Source of the DNA: UBA5796 sp040752455
Lineage (GTDB): Bacteria; Chloroflexota; Anaerolineae; Anaerolineales; Villigracilaceae
DNA length: 64,000 bases
Assembly: GCA_049324115.1 (NCBI GenBank)
Contig: JBMOMN010000038.1
Coordinates: forward strand, 1 to 64,000
Reading direction: 5' to 3'
The notes under the pieces are model-generated. The model saw only the letters and a list, made by a program, of their open reading frames with translations, had not been told where the DNA came from and ran no database searches. This document shows positions 59,478 to 64,000 of the stretch, one piece after another. Numbering within the stretch: the stretch's first letter is position 1; every line of letters begins with the position of its first letter. Made by a program: the position numbers and the translations under genes.

Positions 59478-60266
59478 TTACCCCTTCCATTGCATAACCA
59501 ACTCATCAACTTTTCCTGCAATGCGCTGACCCGAAGCCTTCAACTCCGGCACATGGTCATAGACCGGGATTCCCAGCCGGTCGGCTTCCTGGACCTTCAA
59601 ATCGGCGGGCAGGAAGCCCAGAACAGGCAAATCGGGGGTTTCAGTTTCGAGGAAGGCGGCCTCCTCGTCGTCCCGGACTTTGTTGCCGACCAGGTACAAC
59701 TTCGTCAGGCCGATGTCGTTCGCCAGTTTCTTGATCTGGGCCGCAGTGCCCAGGCTGCGGCGGGTCGGCTCGACCACTACGATCATCGCGTCCACGAAAT
59801 CCACCGTGGCCCGGCCCAGGTGCTCGACCCCGGCGTACATGTCGAGCAGGAGCACCTCGTCCTGGCGGAAGAGCAGATGGGTGAACAAAGTCTTGAGGAT
59901 GGCCGCTTCGGGACAGATGCAGCCGGAGCCGCCCAGTTCGACCGATCCGGATTCGAGCAGGCGCACGCCGCGGTGGGTCACGCTGAACCGCTCCGGGAGG
60001 TCGTCCACGCGGGGGTTGATGGTGAAGAATCCGCCGACCTGTCCCTTTTTGGCCCCCGTGCGCTCGTAGATCAGATCGTCCATCTCGGCGATGGGATGCA
60101 GCCTGGCCCGCAACTCGTCGGGGAAGCCCAACGCGCCAGCCAGGCAGGGGCTGGGGTCCGCGTCCACAGCCAGAACGTCCCGCCCCGCATCGGCGTAGAC
60201 TTGCGCCAGCAGCGCGGTCAACGTCGTCTTGCCTACCCCGCCTTTTCCGGTAATTGCCAGTTTCAT
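59478..60266 (-). CDS. CooC-type ATPase, copy 2
   Basis: A 262-residue ATPase of the same family as copy 1, but distinct in sequence. Walker A GKGGVGKTT (7-15), AVDADPSPCL, and C116-I-C118 for metal binding. Two CooC proteins may serve different enzymes or act as a pair. It is 31 bases downstream of the radical SAM gene. A 12-bp ACTTCAGT palindrome (60277-60288) lies in that space. Confidence 0.88.
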   Translation of the reverse strand: MKLAITGKGGVGKTTLTALLAQVYADAGRDVLAVDADPSPCLAGALGFPDELRARLHPIAEMDDLIYERTGAKKGQVGGFFTINPRVDDLPERFSVTHRGVRLLESGSVELGGSGCICPEAAILKTLFTHLLFRQDEVLLLDMYAGVEHLGRATVDFVDAMIVVVEPTRRSLGTAAQIKKLANDIGLTKLYLVGNKVRDDEEAAFLETETPDLPVLGFLPADLKVQEADRLGIPVYDHVPELKASGQRIAGKVDELVMQWKG

Positions 60267-60276
60267 AAGTGACCTC

Positions 60277-60288
60277 AGACTTCAGTCT
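60277..60288. repeat. ACTTCAGT palindrome
   Basis: AGACTTCAGTCT, five-base arms around TC, 10 bases before the start of CooC copy 2. Same core as at 2024, 9054 and 34163. Confidence 0.45.
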
Positions 60289-60297
60289 TCAGGTTGG

Positions 60298-61245
60298 TTA
60301 CACAACTTCGCGAGTCAGATACGAGTACCCGCCTTCGACGGCCTGCTTTTCTTCCAAATATTTCAAAACGTACTGCCCGCAGTTCGAGCCGATCTCGTTC
60401 TCCTCGACCTCGCCGATGCTCAGGATCGTGTCGTACCCGGCCGCCCGCATCGCCTCGGCCACCGACGCCCCGCTGGACGGGTCGGACGGGTCCACGAAGG
60501 ACGCCAATCCGTTTTGGGTGGCGCGCCAGGTCGGGTTGACCGGGGTGATCTTGACCAGGTAACGGGCCGGGTCGAAGTGGCGCAGAAGCGCCTGCGGGTC
60601 GGCGGGGTTGCCGGCCGCCAGGGCAAAATTGAGGGTGATCTTGCGGTCGCCGGGACGATGAAATCGCTCGCCGAAGGCCGCCATCTGCCCGAACGACCAC
60701 TTGCGCACCGGGATGATCCGGTCGCGCAGGGCCATGTCGGTGGTGTGGATCGAATACTGGAACTGGAAGCGCCCGCCGGGATACAGCCGGTTCTTCACGT
60801 CCAGCAGGCCCTCGAAAAAGGCGTCAACGCCGTGAGGGGCGATGGTCGAGAGCGAAGGCATCAGCCCGGGGGCGTCGTAGCGGGTCGGCAGGGCTTCCAG
60901 CGCCTCCAGCACCGCCATGTTCAGGGCCGGTTCGCCCATCCGCGCAAACTGGATCTTGAACTTGCCCGCCGGGACGCGCCCGTCGGGATACCAGCGGTAG
61001 ACCATGTGGTCAATTTGGGCCAAGATCTCCCCGGCGCTGGGCTTGCCCCGGTACGAACCGCCCGCGTCGCACATCAGGCACTTCACCGGGCAGCCGAACA
61101 GGGTCGAGACCATCAGGATCCAGCGTTCGTCCCGCGCATACGGCGGCTGGAGCGCCTCCACGAACTCGATCATCCGTTCGCCGCCCATGTCGGCCATGAA
61201 CACTTCCGCCACATCCGGTGTGCCTGTCACAGCAAAAACTTTCAT
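60298..61245 (-). CDS. radical SAM protein, RlmN-related
   Basis: A 315-residue radical SAM enzyme. The 4Fe-4S motif is C52-P-V-K-C56-L-M-C59 (CxxxCxxC), and a GEPALN (GGE-type) SAM-binding segment follows. The layout and a late conserved Cys (IGSNCGQYV) resemble the RlmN/Cfr methylase branch, but the N-terminal accessory domain of RlmN is missing, so it is more likely a specialised relative. ATG 61245 overlaps the stop of the FAD gene by four bases (ATGA) and has GGAGAAGG before it, so the two are translationally coupled. Confidence 0.85.
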   Translation of the reverse strand: MKVFAVTGTPDVAEVFMADMGGERMIEFVEALQPPYARDERWILMVSTLFGCPVKCLMCDAGGSYRGKPSAGEILAQIDHMVYRWYPDGRVPAGKFKIQFARMGEPALNMAVLEALEALPTRYDAPGLMPSLSTIAPHGVDAFFEGLLDVKNRLYPGGRFQFQYSIHTTDMALRDRIIPVRKWSFGQMAAFGERFHRPGDRKITLNFALAAGNPADPQALLRHFDPARYLVKITPVNPTWRATQNGLASFVDPSDPSSGASVAEAMRAAGYDTILSIGEVEENEIGSNCGQYVLKYLEEKQAVEGGYSYLTREVV

Positions 61246-62207
61246 GCCTTCTCCAATTTGAAATAAATCTGCATGGCAGCCCGCAGCCCGTCCCCGGCGG
61301 CGATGGCTGCCTGGCGAAACAATCCATTCTTTACGTCGCCGGCGAAGAACAGGTTTTCCGGGGCCGAGGGTGCGTCGCACCTTTCAGCGTGGGATAATCC
61401 ACTCAAACGGCCGATTTCTTCGTCCGGGAAAACTCCATTCAGCAAGGTGCGACGCACTTCATCCTGATCGGGAAAGAATCCCAGCTCGGGCTGGCGTCCC
61501 GTGGCGAAGAGCAGGTACTCCGCCTCGAACGACTCACCCGCAGCGCACCGGACGATAAGCCTGTCCGCCGCGCCCCCGGCCTCCACCCGGCTGACAGGTT
61601 TCCCGTCGAAGGTCGCAATAGAAGCCTGGGCCGCGGCCCGTTCCCGCAGCAATGGCAGACATTTTACAGCCTGTCCCCGGTTCAGGATAGTGACAAAATT
61701 CCCGTTTTTGGACAAATTAAGGGCATAATCGAAGGCCGCGTCCCCCGCCCCGACGATCACCACCCGTTTGCCCGTCACTCCCAGCAGCGGATAGACTTCG
61801 CTGAACACCCGGTTTTGGATTTTTGCAGGAATCGGCAATGAGATGGGGTTGGGTTTCGTGCCGCTGGCGACGATGACGAACCAGGGTAAATAGTAATTGG
61901 TAATTGTCGTAACCTGAAAGCCGCCGCCCTCCTGCGAGATTTGGGTCACTTCATCGAAGGTTACCTGCGCATCCAGCCGCTCCATCTGCTTTTCGATCAG
62001 GTGGACCAGTTTCGGGCCGCTGACCCCCGCCGGGAAACCGGGATAATTCTCCACGAGATTCGCATTCCAGAGCAGCCCGCCCAGGCGCGTCTTCTCGATC
62101 AACAAAGCCGGGATGCCATAGCGCCGCAACTGGATCGCGGCCGTCATCCCGGCCGGCCCGCCGCCGAGGATCAGGACGGGGAAAGACCTGGACGGCATGG
62201 AAGTCAA
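61242..62207 (-). CDS. FAD/NAD(P)-dependent oxidoreductase, thioredoxin-reductase fold without CxxC
   Basis: A 321-residue flavoprotein. It has the FAD-binding GGGPAGMTAA near the N-terminus, the NAD(P)-binding GAGDAAFDYAL in the middle and the final FAD motif FFAGDVKNGLFRQAAIAAGDG. The CxxC redox pair of thioredoxin reductase is absent (the region reads GKRVVIVGAGDAAFDYA), so it likely passes electrons to a partner, for example a ferredoxin-type reductase or the radical SAM enzyme with which it is coupled. Two TAATTGG-type heptamers (61894-61907) encode TNYY inside it. MTSM or MPSR may be the start. Confidence 0.85.
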   Translation of the reverse strand: MTSMPSRSFPVLILGGGPAGMTAAIQLRRYGIPALLIEKTRLGGLLWNANLVENYPGFPAGVSGPKLVHLIEKQMERLDAQVTFDEVTQISQEGGGFQVTTITNYYLPWFVIVASGTKPNPISLPIPAKIQNRVFSEVYPLLGVTGKRVVIVGAGDAAFDYALNLSKNGNFVTILNRGQAVKCLPLLRERAAAQASIATFDGKPVSRVEAGGAADRLIVRCAAGESFEAEYLLFATGRQPELGFFPDQDEVRRTLLNGVFPDEEIGRLSGLSHAERCDAPSAPENLFFAGDVKNGLFRQAAIAAGDGLRAAMQIYFKLEKA

Positions 62208-62221
62208 TCAAAACTCTCCGT

Positions 62222-62608
62222 CTACGCCAACGATTGGATGCGAGTCAATAGCCACCCGGTGAAATCTTCGCGATTAAATTTCCCCGAAGCGATGGACAGT
62301 ATGACATCAAACTGCTCGTCCAAACTTGCCTCAATCCTATAACCATTCAGCGCCAGGAACATCGCCATCACGGCGTGACCTGTGCGTTTATTCCCATCGG
62401 CAAATGGATGGTTTTGAATCAAAGAAAATCCCAGCGCGGCAGCCTTTTCCGCCAGACTGGGATAGAGTTCTTTCCCGCCAAATGTCATGTAAGGTTGGGC
62501 AATCGCCGATTCGAATGCACCAAAATCAAGGATGCCGATCAGCCCGCCCGTTTGCTGCATCACGCGCTGATAAATCTCAAGAACCTCTGCAATCGTGAGT
62601 GAGCGCAT
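62222..62608 (-). CDS. Doc-type toxin (death-on-curing, Fic fold)
   Basis: A 128-residue Doc/Fic protein with the catalytic motif H67-PFADGNKRT (HPFxxGNKR), typical of Doc kinases that inactivate elongation factor Tu. The opening RSLTIAEVLEIYQRVMQQTGG fits Doc. It starts one base inside the stop of its small partner gene (TAATG). It ends 14 bases before the FAD reductase gene. Confidence 0.92.
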   Translation of the reverse strand: MRSLTIAEVLEIYQRVMQQTGGLIGILDFGAFESAIAQPYMTFGGKELYPSLAEKAAALGFSLIQNHPFADGNKRTGHAVMAMFLALNGYRIEASLDEQFDVILSIASGKFNREDFTGWLLTRIQSLA

Positions 62609-62805
62609 TATGCCAGTCGCTTATAGAGTTCTTTATAAGTATCCAGCACATGGTCTAGCGCCTTTTGAAAATCCTCCTGGGGGCGTGCAATCAGTTCCTC
62701 GAAACTCACCCGAAGCAATTCTTCTGTGGAAATGTTGAATTGCCTGGCAAGGTTTTGCAACTTTTGAAGACGGTCTTCTGAAAGCGTGACAGTAATTGTT
62801 ACCAT
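62608..62805 (-). CDS. antitoxin of the Doc module
   Basis: A 65-residue protein, predicted ribbon-helix-helix start (MVTITVTLSEDRLQKLQNLARQFNISTEELLRVSFEEL) plus an acidic helical tail that would cover Doc. It is translationally coupled to the toxin. TATAAT on the minus strand at about 62825-62820 and a GAGGT ribosome-binding site precede it, with the ATG at 62805. Confidence 0.85.
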   Translation of the reverse strand: MVTITVTLSEDRLQKLQNLARQFNISTEELLRVSFEELIARPQEDFQKALDHVLDTYKELYKRLA

Positions 62806-62832
62806 AAACTACCTCTGTCCCAATTATACAAC

Positions 62833-63510
62833 CTAAAATTCATGTTCTATTTCAGCCAGCATCTCCCCCACCCTCACCGGGACGGCGAAGCCGTGCGCCA
62901 GGTTGAGCAGCGATGCCCGGTGGAAGGCTTCGGTGTAGGTGGCAGTACCGTCCACGGTAAAGAAAACCTCGTAGCCGCGCACGAAGGCCGATCGGGCGGT
63001 CGTCTCACAACATAGATGGGTCATCACCCCGGTAATCACCACCTGCCGGACTTGTCGAGCCTTGAGCAGATCATCGAGCGTCGTCTCAAAAAAGGCATCG
63101 TATTGTGTTTTCGGGATAATTTGAGCCGAAGGGCTGGTTATAACAATTTGGCTATCCGCAGTACCTGGTTTCAACAAGTCCCGCCACCAGGTGGACATCC
63201 TCCCGGCATCCGCTTCGGTGTTGGCGTGGCGGGTGAAGATGATCGAGTGCTGAGCCGCCTCGAAAGCCGCGACCAGCCGCTCGATCCCGGAAACGATGGC
63301 CGGCGCGGACGGGACGAAAGCGTGCGACGCCGGGTCGAGGAAGTAGCGCTGCATGTCCAGCACCAGCAGGGCCGCCGAGGAAGGGACGAAGGCCGGATGG
63401 TGGCGGCGGAAATGGGCTACTTCAGCCAGAAATTCACCGGTTTTGGTGTGGATGGTTTCGGGAGTGAAATAGGTTTCTTTTTGCACAGTTTTGAACGCGA
63501 ATGACGCCAA
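62833..63510 (-). CDS. isochorismatase-fold cysteine hydrolase
   Basis: A 225-residue hydrolase of the isochorismatase/nicotinamidase superfamily. Catalytic residues: Asp52 (LLVLDMQRYF), Lys134 (IPKTQYDAF) and Cys167 (GVMTHLCCETTAR). It has an N-terminal extension of about 40 residues compared with nicotinamidase. Members cleave amides or vinyl ethers; the exact substrate is unknown. No promoter is obvious; 63511-63593 holds nothing else. Confidence 0.9.
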   Translation of the reverse strand: MASFAFKTVQKETYFTPETIHTKTGEFLAEVAHFRRHHPAFVPSSAALLVLDMQRYFLDPASHAFVPSAPAIVSGIERLVAAFEAAQHSIIFTRHANTEADAGRMSTWWRDLLKPGTADSQIVITSPSAQIIPKTQYDAFFETTLDDLLKARQVRQVVITGVMTHLCCETTARSAFVRGYEVFFTVDGTATYTEAFHRASLLNLAHGFAVPVRVGEMLAEIEHEF

Positions 63511-63593
63511 TGTGCGAATTGCGCCAATAATCTAAATCGCGAGGAAGAACGAGGGCTGTATTTCTTCACGGCCTGCACGCCTTCACGGTTTTT

Positions 63594-64000
63594 CTACGCC
63601 AGCAATTTCCTCGTCAACGCGCTGCCGAGCAGAGCGCAGGCGTCGGTCGGCAGGCAGTGACTGGCGGAGGCGTCGAACAGGACCTGGCAATTGGACGGGA
63701 AATCCTCGTCGCCGAGCCAGTAGACGGCCAGTAGCGGGACCCTGGGCAATGCCAAAAAGCGATAGGCCGCGTTCCCCTGCTCCACCGGTTCGCCCCCAGC
63801 CTTTACGGCGGCGCGGCGGAAGGACTCGATGTCCAGCCGGAAGCGTTTGACCACCTCACGCCCGGTATAGCCCTGGAAGGCAGTGTTGTACATCCGCCCA
63901 TCGGGCAGGTCGGCAAAGGAGACCCATTCACCTGTCAGGGGCGTCCCGTCGCAGGTGGCGAAATAATACAGCACCATCGTTTGATGAAAACCCGGCAACT
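63594..64000 (-). CDS. DUF3786 protein, 5' end outside the window
   Basis: Residues of the C-terminal part of a DUF3786 protein: VSFADLPDGRMYNTAFQGYTGREVVKRF, then VPLLAVYWLGDEDFPSNCQVLFDASASHCLPTDACALLG. The family is often near Fe-S or corrinoid proteins in anaerobes. The frame is open to the end of the window and the apparent first codon at 63998 is TTG, so the start is beyond 64000. Confidence 0.8.
   Translation of the reverse strand, partial: LPGFHQTMVLYYFATCDGTPLTGEWVSFADLPDGRMYNTAFQGYTGREVVKRFRLDIESFRRAAVKAGGEPVEQGNAAYRFLALPRVPLLAVYWLGDEDFPSNCQVLFDASASHCLPTDACALLGSALTRKLLA

Noticed and set aside
61242..62207. Thioredoxin reductase (trxB)
   Set aside because: The CxxC active-site pair is missing from the NAD(P)-binding domain, so only the fold can be claimed.

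Overview
The window looks like chromosomal DNA of a GC-rich bacterium, most likely a Chloroflexota member of the Anaerolineae type, from a draft or metagenome assembly (there is a 100-N gap at 1288-1387). That assignment is inferred from gene content and style: many ATPases with tetratricopeptide repeats, threonine-proline linkers in secreted proteins, CooC-type ATPases, fused FAD/Fe-S oxidoreductases, heptamer-repeat intergenic DNA and many apparently leaderless genes. No rRNA, tRNA, CRISPR array or transposase gene was recognised.

Layout. 1-3169: an NB-ARC/TPR-type protein broken by the assembly gap, then a Xer-like tyrosine recombinase. 3206-8180 (minus): two Bat-type von Willebrand A proteins, a DUF58 protein and a MoxR ATPase in one operon, then a membrane-anchored HtrA-like protease and, further on, an intradiol-dioxygenase-like lipoprotein. 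9139-13706 (plus): promoter, 31-codon leader peptide and transcription attenuator ahead of a heterodimeric ABC exporter whose two halves are separated by a four-helix-bundle gene. 13938-15633: two secreted proteins, the second apparently ended by a repeat. 15764-20559 (minus): a second heterodimeric ABC exporter behind an ArsR-type repressor with two palindromic operators on its own promoter. 20582-22960: a STAND-like ATPase with a membrane segment and an SH3-like outer domain. 23223-30234: an unrecognised 421-residue protein, a nucleotidyltransferase, a MetE/UroD-like protein, a BrnT/BrnA-type toxin-antitoxin pair, a monooxygenase-fold protein and an ADP-forming acyl-CoA synthetase fused to an acetyltransferase. 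30567-38269: IMP dehydrogenase, a secreted lipase-like protein, an FAD/Fe-S hydroxyacid dehydrogenase and small proteins.

38266-48462 (minus): a 1300-residue protein built like mammalian soluble adenylyl cyclase (two cyclase domains, ATPase, TPRs), a second FAD/Fe-S dehydrogenase, phosphoglycerate mutase, a MalK-like ATPase and a DUF2383-like protein. 48706-57941: MutS carrying a 438-residue intein exactly in its P-loop, a methyltransferase, a diguanylate cyclase, a class V aminotransferase-fold protein and glycerate 2-kinase. 58006-64000 (minus): two CooC-type ATPases flanking two small genes, a radical SAM protein, an FAD reductase, a Doc toxin module, an isochorismatase-fold hydrolase and a DUF3786 gene running off the window.

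Themes. Two complete drug-exporter systems of the same design have different controls: one by leader-peptide attenuation (read here from three mutually exclusive pairings), one by a repressor. Two FAD/Fe-S dehydrogenases, glycerate kinase and phosphoglycerate mutase suggest use of hydroxyacids feeding lower glycolysis. At least eight genes have a -10 box ending 6-9 bases before the ATG, implying leaderless mRNAs. Heptamer tandem repeats and several families of palindromic elements occupy intergenic DNA and in places lie inside reading frames.
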